A DNA stretch of 64,000 nt from an uncultured Bacteroidia bacterium (GCA_902801885.1 CADCJX010000008.1:62001-126000); one strand, 5' to 3'. Positions 20,214-28,919 are shown, counted from the stretch's first letter. Notes: generated by a model from the sequence alone, not told the origin. Program-made: numbers and translations.

Positions 20214-21074
20214 TTATGCCTTGCGGCTTTCAAGGATGAGGTCTCCGAGTTCCTTGAGGTCCCGGACGATGAAATCGGCTGTGCCGGCCTCAAGGGCGGT
20301 CTCCAGGGTGGTCTCTCCTGAGAGTACGAGTACGCTGACAGCTCCTGCCCTGCGCCCCATTTCGATGTCGGTGTAGATCCTGTCTCCTACCATGGCGATT
20401 TCTTCCGGTTTGAGCCCATGGCGGTCACGGATTCCGTCAAGCATTGTAGGATCTGGCTTGCCCATCACCTTGTCAGGCTTCCTTCCGGTCGCGGCCTCGA
20501 TGCATTTCTGGAGAGATCCGCAGTCCACCAGGATGGTCTCTGCATCAGTAGGACAGACCCAGTCGGGGTTGGTGGCGATGTAGGGGAGACCCTGCTTCGC
20601 CCACCAGGCAGCCCTGCAGAGGCGTGAGTAGACCAGCGTGGTGTCGAAGGCTACGATGAGCATGTCAGGCCTGTCAGCAGGATCGTCCTCGCAGGAGACG
20701 AAGCCGGCCTGGACGAACTGCTCGCGCATGCTGGGGGTGCCCAGCATGAAGAGACGTTTCACCTCAGGGTAGGCTTTCTTTATGTAGTCTATAGTCGCTA
20801 TCGGAGTGGTGTACATGTCTTCGAAGGCGCAGTCAATGCCCATCTTCGCAAGCTTCGCCACGTAATCACCAACGGATTTGGTAGGGTTGTTTGTGAGGAA
20901 TGAATGGCCTACACCATCTGCCTTCAGTGCATCAAGGGTGGGAATGGTGAACGGGAATATGTTGTTCTCCATGTAGATGGTACCGTCCATGTCCAGGGCC
21001 AGATGCTTGATTTGACGAAGCTTCGCCCTCTGCTCCGGGGTAAGGGTTTTGTTATAGTTTCCTGTCATTTCCAT
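20214..21074 (-). CDS. HAD-IIA family sugar phosphatase (NagD-like)
   Basis: A cytosolic haloacid dehalogenase-type phosphatase of the NagD subfamily. The nucleophile motif is ALDMDGTIY near residue 30, the second motif is FLTNNPTKS, and the final acidic motif is MVGDRIYTDIEMG. The start may be the ATG at 21074 (used, 286 residues) or 21068; a box at 21081-21088 would put the transcript start within a few bases of either. It leads an operon with the hydrolase and lplA. Confidence 0.85.
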   Translation of the reverse strand: MEMTGNYNKTLTPEQRAKLRQIKHLALDMDGTIYMENNIFPFTIPTLDALKADGVGHSFLTNNPTKSVGDYVAKLAKMGIDCAFEDMYTTPIATIDYIKKAYPEVKRLFMLGTPSMREQFVQAGFVSCEDDPADRPDMLIVAFDTTLVYSRLCRAAWWAKQGLPYIATNPDWVCPTDAETILVDCGSLQKCIEAATGRKPDKVMGKPDPTMLDGIRDRHGLKPEEIAMVGDRIYTDIEMGRRAGAVSVLVLSGETTLETALEAGTADFIVRDLKELGDLILESRKA

Positions 21075-21080
21075 AATACA

Positions 21081-21088
21081 CAAAAGTA
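21081..21088 (-). promoter_or_regulatory. Bacteroidota -7 box for the HAD-hydrolase-lplA operon
   Basis: The minus strand reads TACTTTTG (TAnnTTTG). It ends 6 bases before the ATG at 21074, so any 5' leader would be absent or about 6 bases. Confidence 0.55.
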
Positions 21089-21120
21089 CGAAATATCTTC
21101 GAGATAACGCCGGATTTACG

Positions 21121-21128
21121 TATATTTG
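21121..21128 (+). promoter_or_regulatory. Bacteroidota -7 box for the organophosphate antiporter
   Basis: TATATTTG (TAnnTTTG) ends five bases before the ATG at 21134. The expected transcript start falls on or next to the start codon, suggesting a leaderless mRNA. Confidence 0.6.
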
Positions 21129-21133
21129 TAAAT

Positions 21134-22540
21134 ATGGATCAAGATATCAAGAAAAAGTACAATTATTGGCAGTGGCGTACCTTGATCATCCTTATGATCG
21201 GTTACGCACTGTTCTATTTCGTCAGGAAGAATTTCAGCATTGCGATGCCGGCCCTGAAGTCAGAACTCGGACTGGACGAGACCCATCTAGGCATCTTCCT
21301 GACTCTAAATGGCATCATTTACGGAATCTCCAGGTTCATCAATGGTTTCATTTCGGACAGGGCCAAGTCGAAGAAATTCATCATGGGCATGGGCTTGCTC
21401 CTCTCGGCAATTGTCAACATACTGATCGGACTGAGCCCCCAGATGAATGGCTTCTTCCATCTTCTGGACAATTCCGGAAAGGCTACCATCGGCATGGTGT
21501 ATTTCATCGGTTCCCTTTGGCTGATCAACGGATTCACCCAGGGCATGGGTTATCCTCCCTGCGGAAGTCTAATGGCGCACTGGATAAAGCCGTCAGAACT
21601 TGCGACCAAGCAGAGTATCTGGAACAGTTCCCATTCGATCGGTGCAGGATTGGTAGCAGTGCTTGTCGGTACCTTGATCCTTGGAAAGTTCGGTTATGAA
21701 GCTTGGCAGTGGTGTTTCTTTATCCCTGCAATCCTCGCGGCCGCAGGCAGTTTGCTGCTCTTCTTCGGCCTTAAGGACTCACCTGCTTCCGTGGGACTGC
21801 CCAATCCTGAAGAGCTGGATGAGAATGCTCCCGTGAAAAAGGTTGTCAAGGAGTCTCCAGAGCACGCAAAGCGTCTTTATGATGCCCTGCTCAAGAAGAT
21901 GGTTTTCCGCAATCCCATCATCTGGATCCTGGCTATTTCCAATTTCTGTGTCTATGTGATCCGTTTTACTATCCTTGACTGGGGCTCCATGTTCCTGACC
22001 GACTACAAGCATCTTCCAATCGCTACCGCAGCGAATGTCGTTGCCGCGTCTGAGATTGTCGGAGGAATTATCGGTACCCTGCTTGCAGGATGGGTGACTG
22101 ACAAGTTCTTCAAGAGCAAGGCTCACCATACATGCTTGATATTCATGGTGATGGCCACCTTCTGCTTCTTCATGTTCTGGAAGATGCCGCAATCCAATAC
22201 GGGTCTGGCGATCTTCTTCCTCATCATGTCCAGTTTCTTTATCTATGGCCCCCAGGCCCTTACCGGTATCGCAGCCTCCAACCAGGCTACCAAGAGGGCG
22301 GCCGCTTCAGCCAACGGCATTCTCGGAATATTCGGTTATGCCAGTACGACAGTCTCCGGCCTGGCCTTCGGTATGATCGCGAAATCGTTCGGCTGGAATA
22401 CCGTTTTCGCAGTTGCCATCGCTTTCGGTATCCTGGGCTGCCTTGTCTTCGCACTTATGTGGAAGGCTCCTGCTGACGGTTATGCCAAGGCAGACAAGAT
22501 CATTGCCGAGGTAGAGGCACAGGAAGTTGCCGAACAGTAA
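21134..22540 (+). CDS. organophosphate:phosphate antiporter (GlpT/UhpT family)
   Basis: A 468-residue major facilitator protein with about twelve membrane segments. It fits the OPA family, which exchanges glycerol-3-phosphate or hexose phosphate for inorganic phosphate across the inner membrane. Family features are YALFYFVRKNFSIAMPAL near the start, RFINGFISDR after the second helix, and NGFTQGMGYPPCGSLMAHW. I cannot tell which phosphate ester is carried. The next gene starts at or across its stop. Confidence 0.88.
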   Translation: MDQDIKKKYNYWQWRTLIILMIGYALFYFVRKNFSIAMPALKSELGLDETHLGIFLTLNGIIYGISRFINGFISDRAKSKKFIMGMGLLLSAIVNILIGLSPQMNGFFHLLDNSGKATIGMVYFIGSLWLINGFTQGMGYPPCGSLMAHWIKPSELATKQSIWNSSHSIGAGLVAVLVGTLILGKFGYEAWQWCFFIPAILAAAGSLLLFFGLKDSPASVGLPNPEELDENAPVKKVVKESPEHAKRLYDALLKKMVFRNPIIWILAISNFCVYVIRFTILDWGSMFLTDYKHLPIATAANVVAASEIVGGIIGTLLAGWVTDKFFKSKAHHTCLIFMVMATFCFFMFWKMPQSNTGLAIFFLIMSSFFIYGPQALTGIAASNQATKRAAASANGILGIFGYASTTVSGLAFGMIAKSFGWNTVFAVAIAFGILGCLVFALMWKAPADGYAKADKIIAEVEAQEVAEQ

Positions 22541-22550
22541 ACATTCTGAG

Positions 22551-23669
22551 GTGGAAACCAACAAGAGGCTTGCCTCGCTTGACATATTGCGTGGATTGGA
22601 CCTTTTCCTGCTGCTTGCGGCAGGGCCGGTACTCCACGCATTTCTTAATGCAAATCCTTCTCCTGCCTGGGATGGCGTAAGGCATCAGCTCTCCCATGTC
22701 TCTTGGGAAGGTTTCGTACTCTGGGACATAATCATGCCTCTCTTCATGTTCATGTCGGGAGCGACGATCCCTTTCTCCATGGCGAAGTATCAAGACTTCA
22801 GGCCAGGAAAAGAGTTCTACCTGAAGCTGGTCAAGCGGTTCGCCCTGCTTTTCTTCCTGGGTTGGATCGTCCAGGGCAATCTCCTGAACCTTGACTGGAA
22901 ACAGTTCCATCCTTTCGCCAATACGCTCCAAGCCATTGCGGTCGGCTATGTATTCGCTGCCCTCGCTTTCGTCCACTTCGGAAGGAAGGGCCGTTGGATT
23001 TTCGGCACGGCGTGTTTCATTGCCTATATCCTTGTCTTTTACCTGTTCGGCCATATGAATCTGGACCCGCAGGACAACATAGCCATGGCTATTGACAAGG
23101 CTGTCCTCGGGAGCCACAGGGACGGTGTGATCTGGAATCCGGACGGTAGCTGGACCTGGAACGATGGTTACCAGTACACCTGGATCCTCAGCAGCCTCAA
23201 CTTCATCGTGACCGTGATGCTAGGCTGTTATGCCGGCAGTATCTTGAAGGACAGGTCAGTGAGGCCTGCCCGCAGGGCTCTCTTACTTGCCGGGGCGGGC
23301 GTAATGATGATAGTGCTCGGCCTTGCCATGAGTGCCTATTTCCCGATCATAAAGAAGATTTGGAGCAGTTCGATGACTCTCTATTCCGGTGGGATCTGCT
23401 CTCTTGCCCTCGCCGTGACCTATCTGGTGGTCGATGTGCTGGGCTTCAGCAAGGGGCTCGGATGGCTAAAGTATTTCGGAATGAACTCTATTGCCGCGTA
23501 CTGCATTGGCGAGACCATAAATTTCTCATCGGTGAGCCGGTCGCTCCTTCATGGGTTCGAACATCTTACGGGAGACTATTACCAGCTCGTGATCACTTTA
23601 GGCAACGTGCTGATCCTCTTCCTGATCCTGAGGTTCATGTACAGGAAGGGAATATTCCTTAAGGCATAG
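22551..23669 (+). CDS. multipass membrane acyltransferase-like protein (DUF5009/HGSNAT type)
   Basis: A protein of about 372 residues with around ten hydrophobic helices. The opening RLASLDILRGLDLFLLL and FVLWDIIMPLFMFMSGATIP match the family related to heparan-alpha-glucosaminide N-acetyltransferase, found widely in Bacteroidota. The likely role is transfer of acetyl groups to sugars across the inner membrane, inferred from family only. The start is uncertain: a GTG at 22551 (used) lies after the antiporter stop, and a TTG at 22527 would overlap it. The conserved part begins just after the GTG. Confidence 0.75.
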   Translation: METNKRLASLDILRGLDLFLLLAAGPVLHAFLNANPSPAWDGVRHQLSHVSWEGFVLWDIIMPLFMFMSGATIPFSMAKYQDFRPGKEFYLKLVKRFALLFFLGWIVQGNLLNLDWKQFHPFANTLQAIAVGYVFAALAFVHFGRKGRWIFGTACFIAYILVFYLFGHMNLDPQDNIAMAIDKAVLGSHRDGVIWNPDGSWTWNDGYQYTWILSSLNFIVTVMLGCYAGSILKDRSVRPARRALLLAGAGVMMIVLGLAMSAYFPIIKKIWSSSMTLYSGGICSLALAVTYLVVDVLGFSKGLGWLKYFGMNSIAAYCIGETINFSSVSRSLLHGFEHLTGDYYQLVITLGNVLILFLILRFMYRKGIFLKA

Positions 23670-23671
23670 CG

Positions 23672-24118
23672 ATGGGTTCAGAAGTCGAGCGCCATCCTTT
23701 CGAGCCCTTCCTTCCGGAGAATGCCAAAGTACTTTTCCTCGGAAGTTTCCCTCCCCAGCCCAAGCGCTGGAGCATGGAGTTCTATTACCCCAACTTCATC
23801 AACGATTTCTGGAGGATCATGGGGCTCATCTTCTTCTCCGACAAGGACCGTTTCGTGGATCCAGGAGCGAAGAAGTTCAAGCTGACCGAGATAATCTCTT
23901 TCTGCAAAGAATATGGGTTCGCGATGTACGACACCGCAACTGCCGTGCGACGACTTAAGGACAACGCATCCGACAAGTTCCTTGAGGTTGTGGAACCTAC
24001 CGATGTTGGAGCCCTTCTCCGCCGGATACCTGATTGCCGGGCCGTTGTCACCACCGGTGAGAAGGCCACCAAAGAAAAGCCGACGTTTACCGCCGGCTTT
24101 TCGAAGAGTTGGGTATGA
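23672..24118 (+). CDS. uracil-DNA-glycosylase-like protein, C-terminally truncated
   Basis: The first about 130 residues look like the Mug/UDG-superfamily proteins of Bacteroidota, with the motif LFLGSFPPQPKRWSMEFYYP and MYDTATAVRRLKDNASDKF. The family normally runs to about 190 residues and ends with a second conserved motif around MPSSSRAYP. Here homology stops at VVTTGEKAT (about base 24070), and the last 15 codons run through a hairpin that looks like the terminator of the oppositely oriented neighbour. The second motif is absent, so the product is probably inactive. This reads as a gene whose 3' end was replaced. Confidence 0.7.
   Translation: MGSEVERHPFEPFLPENAKVLFLGSFPPQPKRWSMEFYYPNFINDFWRIMGLIFFSDKDRFVDPGAKKFKLTEIISFCKEYGFAMYDTATAVRRLKDNASDKFLEVVEPTDVGALLRRIPDCRAVVTTGEKATKEKPTFTAGFSKSWV
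24074..24102 (-). terminator. Rho-independent terminator of the Ig-like lipoprotein gene
   Basis: A nine-base stem (24074-24082 with 24094-24102, loop of 11) is followed on the minus strand by tttctttgg. It lies 30 bases past the stop of the gene at 24132-26453. It also forms the last codons of the truncated glycosylase gene on the other strand. Confidence 0.65.
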
Positions 24119-24131
24119 ATTCCTGACAGGA

Positions 24132-26453
24132 CTAATTGACTACGTTGAGAGTCGTTGTCCCAAAGACAGCACTGCCATAACAGGAACTTATAGTAATGGT
24201 GGCTTTTCCGACCTTCTTTGCATGTACATTGAAATCAAACTCAGTATAGGAGTATGGTTCGCCTACAGAAGTATTACTGGATTTTACAGTCCAATACGCG
24301 GCGTTTACATAAGAGTTTGTAGACTTGTTGTACACCCTGAATTTCACATAATCCTGAGTGGCGGAGCCTAGTTGATAGGTTAGGGTGGAAGGAATGAGGC
24401 TTCCACTGTAGCGAGCTTCAAACTCGCCGACTATAACCTTGAGAGTGCGGGTGAATGTGCCAAAAGTCATCGTGATGGTGGCGCTTCCGGCTTTGAGGGC
24501 AGTAAGCTTCCAGGCATTGAATATTCCTGTAGGAGAACTGGATGCGCCCAGGTAAGCTATTTCTGCTTTGACGACGCTTGGATCAGATGACTTGATCGAG
24601 AAGCCTGACGGCTGATAGATAGTTTGGTCATTGTTCCTGTCATAAGGCTGGTAAATCATACTCTCTCCTACCTCGAATAGAGCGGTCGCACCTTCATAAA
24701 GATTGCGGTCCCCGACCATGATGGTGTACTCAGGTTTTGGCCTTACCGTGAGCTGGAGGGTCCTGATAGTCTTGCCCTTATAGGAGAAGGTAAGAACCGT
24801 CGTACCCTGGTAGTGAGCCTTTACGACCCTTTCAGTGCTGTTGTAGGCTATGCTCTGAGCAACAGAGGCCTTGGATGAGGTGATCTTGAAGTCGTCTTTG
24901 TAGACGGACTCTCCGGTCACCAACTGTTTGTTGACCTTGTCGTAGAGTTTGAAGATGATGTAGTCGCGAGTGGCTGAACCCAGGGTGTAGGTCATCTGGG
25001 AAGGGGCTTCGCCTCCGTTCCAGTAGACTGTGAAATCACCAGGATTATCCACCTTTACCGTACAGCTTGAAGTGAACTTTCCTTCCTCAGTGGTGACTGT
25101 GATAGTGGTCGAGCCGGACTTGAGTGCTGTTACGACACCATATTCGGAGACTGATGCCACGCTAGAATTGCTGCTCTTCCAGGTGACGTTCTTATTTTCT
25201 GCAGTGGAAGGCTTCACATTGGCTTCCAGTTCGAACTTATCTCCTACCAGGAGATTCAAAGTGCTCATTGAGAGTTCGACTCCGCTTACATCCGTAAGCG
25301 CTGCAGTGACTGTTACGTAGCAGATTGCTTTCTTTCCTCCGTCTTCTGTGGTCACGGTGATTGTCGTGCTGCCCATCGTCAGGGCAGTCATGGTTCCGTC
25401 AGAAGCGATAGTGGCGACCTTCTCATTGCTGCTTGTCCAACTTACATTCCTGTTGGTGGCATTCTTGGGGAAGAACTCAGGTTCAAAGGTGTAAGTCTCG
25501 CCGGCAGGAATCTCCATCTGGGTGTTGTTGAGGGTGACACCGGTTACTGACACTCCGTCCTTGACGATTATCTTCGCGGTTGCAGTCTTGCCTCCGTCTA
25601 TGGTCTTTGCCGTGATTGTGGTTTCGCCTGTCTTCAAGGCCTTGACCTTTCCGGTTGCATCAACGGAAGCCACTTTCTCGTCCGACGAAGTCCATTCGAT
25701 GCTCTGGTCGGTAGCATCTTCCGGCGTGATAGTGACGCCCAGTACGGCTGTTTCTCCTTCCTCGAGGGTGATTTCCTTGCTGTCATCATTGATCGTGATC
25801 CCTGTGACAGCAATCTTGGCAGGGACCACAGTGACTTCGCTCGTTACAGTCTTGTTGCCGTCCTTCGTGGTGACGGTGATGGTGGCCGTTCCTTCCGCAA
25901 TTCCGGTCACGACACCTTCGGCAGACACGGTAACGACTTTATCGTCGGAAGACTTGAATGTAACTGTCTTGTCAGATGCATCTGCCGGCTCCACGGTCGG
26001 CTTCAAGGTGACGGTCTTGCCCTTCTCTACAGTAAGAGTCTTGGAAGCATCGTCCAAAGATACTCCGGTCACAGCCACATTGCTTGCAGTAACGGTGACA
26101 GTGCAGGATGCTGTCTTGGCACCGTCCGTGGTTATCACCTGGATCGTGGTCGTACCGGCTTTGACGCCGGTAACCTTGCCGCTGACATCGATAGTAGCGA
26201 TAGAACCATCGTTAGACTTCCAGATGACATTAGTATTGGTGGCATTGGAAGGGGAGATAGTGTAGCTGAGTGTCCCAGTCTCACCTACTTTAAGGGTCAT
26301 TGAAGAACTGCTCAGGGTTACACCGGTCACGGCAACTGTCTGCGGGGTAGGGGGAGTGGGATCCGGCTCCTCATGGCCGCAGCTTGCCATAAGCAAACTG
26401 AAGGCTGCGATGGCAGATAGCGCAGCACAGAATCTGGCAAATACTTTTTTCAT
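24132..26453 (-). CDS. lipoprotein with five Ig-like (Big_2) domains, probably surface-exposed
   Basis: A 773-residue protein. A lipoprotein signal ends at LMASC (Cys25) and is followed by GHEEPDPTPP, an acidic start like the surface-export signal of Bacteroidota lipoproteins. Five tandem Big_2 domains of about 85 residues each cover about 40-470, with repeated patterns such as VAVTGVTL, WKSSNSSVASVS and TTITVTTEDG. Three more beta-domain-like units follow to the end; two share a motif around LGSATRDYIIF and LGSATQDYVKF. Such proteins often act in adhesion or polysaccharide binding, but the ligand is unknown. The gene abuts a truncated gene, hinting at insertion as an accessory unit. Confidence 0.85.
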   Translation of the reverse strand: MKKVFARFCAALSAIAAFSLLMASCGHEEPDPTPPTPQTVAVTGVTLSSSSMTLKVGETGTLSYTISPSNATNTNVIWKSNDGSIATIDVSGKVTGVKAGTTTIQVITTDGAKTASCTVTVTASNVAVTGVSLDDASKTLTVEKGKTVTLKPTVEPADASDKTVTFKSSDDKVVTVSAEGVVTGIAEGTATITVTTKDGNKTVTSEVTVVPAKIAVTGITINDDSKEITLEEGETAVLGVTITPEDATDQSIEWTSSDEKVASVDATGKVKALKTGETTITAKTIDGGKTATAKIIVKDGVSVTGVTLNNTQMEIPAGETYTFEPEFFPKNATNRNVSWTSSNEKVATIASDGTMTALTMGSTTITVTTEDGGKKAICYVTVTAALTDVSGVELSMSTLNLLVGDKFELEANVKPSTAENKNVTWKSSNSSVASVSEYGVVTALKSGSTTITVTTEEGKFTSSCTVKVDNPGDFTVYWNGGEAPSQMTYTLGSATRDYIIFKLYDKVNKQLVTGESVYKDDFKITSSKASVAQSIAYNSTERVVKAHYQGTTVLTFSYKGKTIRTLQLTVRPKPEYTIMVGDRNLYEGATALFEVGESMIYQPYDRNNDQTIYQPSGFSIKSSDPSVVKAEIAYLGASSSPTGIFNAWKLTALKAGSATITMTFGTFTRTLKVIVGEFEARYSGSLIPSTLTYQLGSATQDYVKFRVYNKSTNSYVNAAYWTVKSSNTSVGEPYSYTEFDFNVHAKKVGKATITISSCYGSAVFGTTTLNVVN

Positions 26454-26487
26454 GGTACGGACTGTTATGTGGATGATAAAGAAATTT

Positions 26488-26517
26488 CCCTTCCTGCCAT
26501 AAATATGGCAAAAAGGG
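26488..26517 (-). terminator. probable terminator of the carboxyltransferase gene
   Basis: An inverted repeat, ccctt-cc-tgccat-aaat-atggca-aa-aaggg, lies 35 bases past the stop codon at 26552 on the minus strand and precedes the Ig-like lipoprotein gene. The T-run after it is weak. Confidence 0.5.
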
Positions 26518-26551
26518 AGAAAAAAAACAAATAAAAGTAGATTTCCCTAAA

Positions 26552-28333
26552 TTATTCTACGAAAGCAACTATCTGACCCTTTACGACTTTGTCACCCTGC
26601 TTGCCAAGAATGGCGACTACACGACCGTCTCTTGCGGGGATGATCTCTTCCATTCCATAATAAGTCTGGACGAATCCCATTCCATTGCCGGCCTTGACTT
26701 CGGTGCCGGCCACCGGGGCCTTGGACTCGTCATCCACATCCACCTGCCACAGGAGCTGGCCCTTGACCGGGGCCTGGACAGGGACTGCGTTGGGATAGCG
26801 TTTTGCATATTCATCGACATCGAAAGCTGGCATCTCGACGACCGGACGGGTCACGATGATGGGTGCTCCGGCCTTCTTCTTGAAGTCCTCGAGCTCCTTG
26901 TTGAAGCGCTCCTTGGCTATGCCGCTCCTGTAGTCGCGGTACTGGCGCTCATGCATTGCGAGTTCGAAGAGTTCCTCGTCATCCTCACCGTAGTCCCAGC
27001 CTTCCTCGTCCATCATCTTGCGGAACTTGGGAAGTTCATCGGGATAGTTGTCCTGGGGATTGCCTGTCGAGAACTCCATGCCCTTTTCCTTGGCCAGTTC
27101 CACGATTTCGGGAGCAAGAGGTCCGGGAAGCTGTCCCATGTTGCCCAGGATCATGCCCCAGGTGTCCTTGTCGATGGTTGTCCAGCGAGGCTTGTCGTTT
27201 AGCATGTTGAACAGGTTCATGAGGGCAGTATTCTTGACATACTGGCTGAACGGGGTCACGAGGGGCGGGTAGCCGAGGCGCGGCCAGACATATTCAACCT
27301 CCTGGAAGAGCTTGACCATCAAGGTGTCGAGACTCATCTCAGGACGGCCGTGAGACCTCTGGGCGGCATTGATGGCACCCTGGAAACCCTTCAGGTCGGC
27401 CATCATGGATCCCATCATGCCTCCGGGCAGGCCGCAGCCCACGAGAAGGGAACTCATCTGGGAGTTGGTGGGATTGATCCAGTAACCAAGGAAGTCGTCG
27501 ATGAACTTCTGGGTAAGGCGCCTGACCTCCATGTAGGCATCCATGTTGAGATCCTTCACGAGGAAACCGTCAGCCTTCATCATCTCACGGATGGTGATCA
27601 CGTCAGGATGGACCTTGCCCCATGAGAGGGGTTCGACAGCAACGTCGAGATAGTCAGCACCAGCCCTTGCAACCTCCAGCATGGATGCCGGGGAGAAACC
27701 GGGGCCGGTATGACCATGGTATTGGACAACGATGTGAGGATATTTCTTCTTGATGTCACGGACGAGTTCTCCAAGGAACGTAGGCCTTCCGATGCCAGCC
27801 ATGTCCTTGAGACAGATCTCGTCGCAACCGTATTCAACCACCTTGTCGACGATTCCCATGTAGTACTCCACTGTGTGGACGGGGGAATTGGTGATTGAAA
27901 GGGCAACCTGGGAAATCATGCCTCCCTTCTTTGCACCTTCAACAGATCCACGCAGGTTGCGATGGTCGTTCAGGCCGCAGAAGGAACGGGCGATGTCTGT
28001 GCCCTGCTTTTTCTTTACCTTGAACATGAGGTCCCTGACATCCTTTGGAACCGGGTTCATCCTCAAGGCGTTCAGTCCTCTTTCCAGCATGTGGGTCTGG
28101 ATGCCGGCCTTGTGAAAGGGGGCTGTCCATTTGCGGACGGCCACATTCGGATTCTCTCCGAAAAGGAGGTTAACCTGCTCGAAGGCTCCTCCGTTGGTCT
28201 CGACACGGTCAAAGCAACCCATGTCAATGATCGCGGGGGCTACTTCGCAAAGCTGGTCCACTCTCGGGACGTATTTTCCAGAACTCTGCCACATGTCCCT
28301 GTACACCAGGGAGAACTTTATTTCTCTTGCCAT
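26552..28333 (-). CDS. pyruvate/oxaloacetate carboxyltransferase, biotin lysine missing
   Basis: A 593-residue relative of pyruvate carboxylase subunit B and oxaloacetate decarboxylase alpha. I start at the ATG at 28333 (MAREIKFSLVYRDMWQS); the longer open frame is not supported by homology or by the promoter box upstream. The HMGL-like TIM barrel covers about 1-300 (RVETNGGAFEQVNLLF, KDMAGIGRPTF, QYHGHTGPGF). A conserved carboxylase domain runs to about 470. The C-terminus has a biotinyl-domain fold, but where the family has MKM the sequence is TYYGMEEI (near residue 556), with no lysine. A separate carrier or a changed role must be considered. Confidence 0.85.
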   Translation of the reverse strand: MAREIKFSLVYRDMWQSSGKYVPRVDQLCEVAPAIIDMGCFDRVETNGGAFEQVNLLFGENPNVAVRKWTAPFHKAGIQTHMLERGLNALRMNPVPKDVRDLMFKVKKKQGTDIARSFCGLNDHRNLRGSVEGAKKGGMISQVALSITNSPVHTVEYYMGIVDKVVEYGCDEICLKDMAGIGRPTFLGELVRDIKKKYPHIVVQYHGHTGPGFSPASMLEVARAGADYLDVAVEPLSWGKVHPDVITIREMMKADGFLVKDLNMDAYMEVRRLTQKFIDDFLGYWINPTNSQMSSLLVGCGLPGGMMGSMMADLKGFQGAINAAQRSHGRPEMSLDTLMVKLFQEVEYVWPRLGYPPLVTPFSQYVKNTALMNLFNMLNDKPRWTTIDKDTWGMILGNMGQLPGPLAPEIVELAKEKGMEFSTGNPQDNYPDELPKFRKMMDEEGWDYGEDDEELFELAMHERQYRDYRSGIAKERFNKELEDFKKKAGAPIIVTRPVVEMPAFDVDEYAKRYPNAVPVQAPVKGQLLWQVDVDDESKAPVAGTEVKAGNGMGFVQTYYGMEEIIPARDGRVVAILGKQGDKVVKGQIVAFVE

Positions 28334-28364
28334 ATCTGTTTTGTTATCGTTCGTGCAAATCGTG

Positions 28365-28372
28365 CAAATATA
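28365..28372 (-). promoter_or_regulatory. Bacteroidota -7 box for the carboxyltransferase gene
   Basis: The minus strand reads TATATTTG (TAnnTTTG), 31 bases before the ATG at 28333. It supports the short start. Confidence 0.65.
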
Positions 28373-28422
28373 CTCATTTCCCTCGAAATATAAGTTATTT
28401 TGGTGATGGGAAGACATTTCAT

Positions 28423-28430
28423 TAAATTTG
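28423..28430 (+). promoter_or_regulatory. Bacteroidota -7 box for the SPOR lipoprotein gene
   Basis: TAAATTTG (TAnnTTTG) ends six bases before the ATG at 28437, so the mRNA may be leaderless. Confidence 0.55.
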
Positions 28431-28436
28431 CAAGTT

Positions 28437-28919
28437 ATGAAAAAGGTTTTTCCTGCCATATACATCCTGCTGGCGGTCTGCGTTGCATTGACCGGCTGTG
28501 ACTTCTTCCGTACTCTTGCCGGAAGGCCCACTTCGTCTGAAATCGAGGCCACCCGGGAAGTGATCAGGCAGAAGACGGCTGAGCAACAGGTGCCTGAAGC
28601 CAGGGATACAGTGCATGCCGAAGTCCAGGTACAAGAAAAAGCTTCAGTAGAACCAGTCGAGACGGCTGTTAAGGAAGGCAAGAAAAGGTACTACATCGTA
28701 ATGGCATCATTCGCAAGTGCCGAGAACGCTTCCAAGTATGCCGAACGGCTTTCTTCAAAAGGTTACGAACCGGAGTTCCTTGGTTTCAAGGGTGGTTACA
28801 CAGCAGTGGGAATATGCGGTACCGACGATGAGGAAGAAGCCAAGGCATCCTTGAACGAGGTAAGAAGGCAGGATTTTTGTCCTGAGGGTGTTTGGATAAT
28901 AGACAGGAACAAGAGATGA
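28437..28919 (+). CDS. SPOR-domain lipoprotein
   Basis: A 160-residue protein with a lipoprotein signal (MKKVFPAIYILLAVCVALTGC, lipobox LTGC). A charged middle region is followed by a SPOR domain at about residues 82-157 (YYIVMASFASAENASKYAER, GYTAVGICGTDD). It probably sits on a membrane in the periplasm and contacts peptidoglycan. I prefer the ATG at 28437 over a TTG nine bases earlier, which lies in the promoter box. The next gene overlaps its stop (ATGA). Confidence 0.8.
   Translation: MKKVFPAIYILLAVCVALTGCDFFRTLAGRPTSSEIEATREVIRQKTAEQQVPEARDTVHAEVQVQEKASVEPVETAVKEGKKRYYIVMASFASAENASKYAERLSSKGYEPEFLGFKGGYTAVGICGTDDEEEAKASLNEVRRQDFCPEGVWIIDRNKR

Noticed and set aside
24132-26453. CRISPR-like or tandem DNA repeat suggested by the repetitive Ig-like gene
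   Set aside because: The repetition is at protein level with diverged DNA and no regular spacers; it is explained by Big_2 domains.
28334-28681. N-terminal extension of the carboxyltransferase gene to 28681
   Set aside because: The extra about 116 codons overlap the divergent SPOR lipoprotein gene and its promoter, and lack family likeness. The short start fits the box at 28365-28372.
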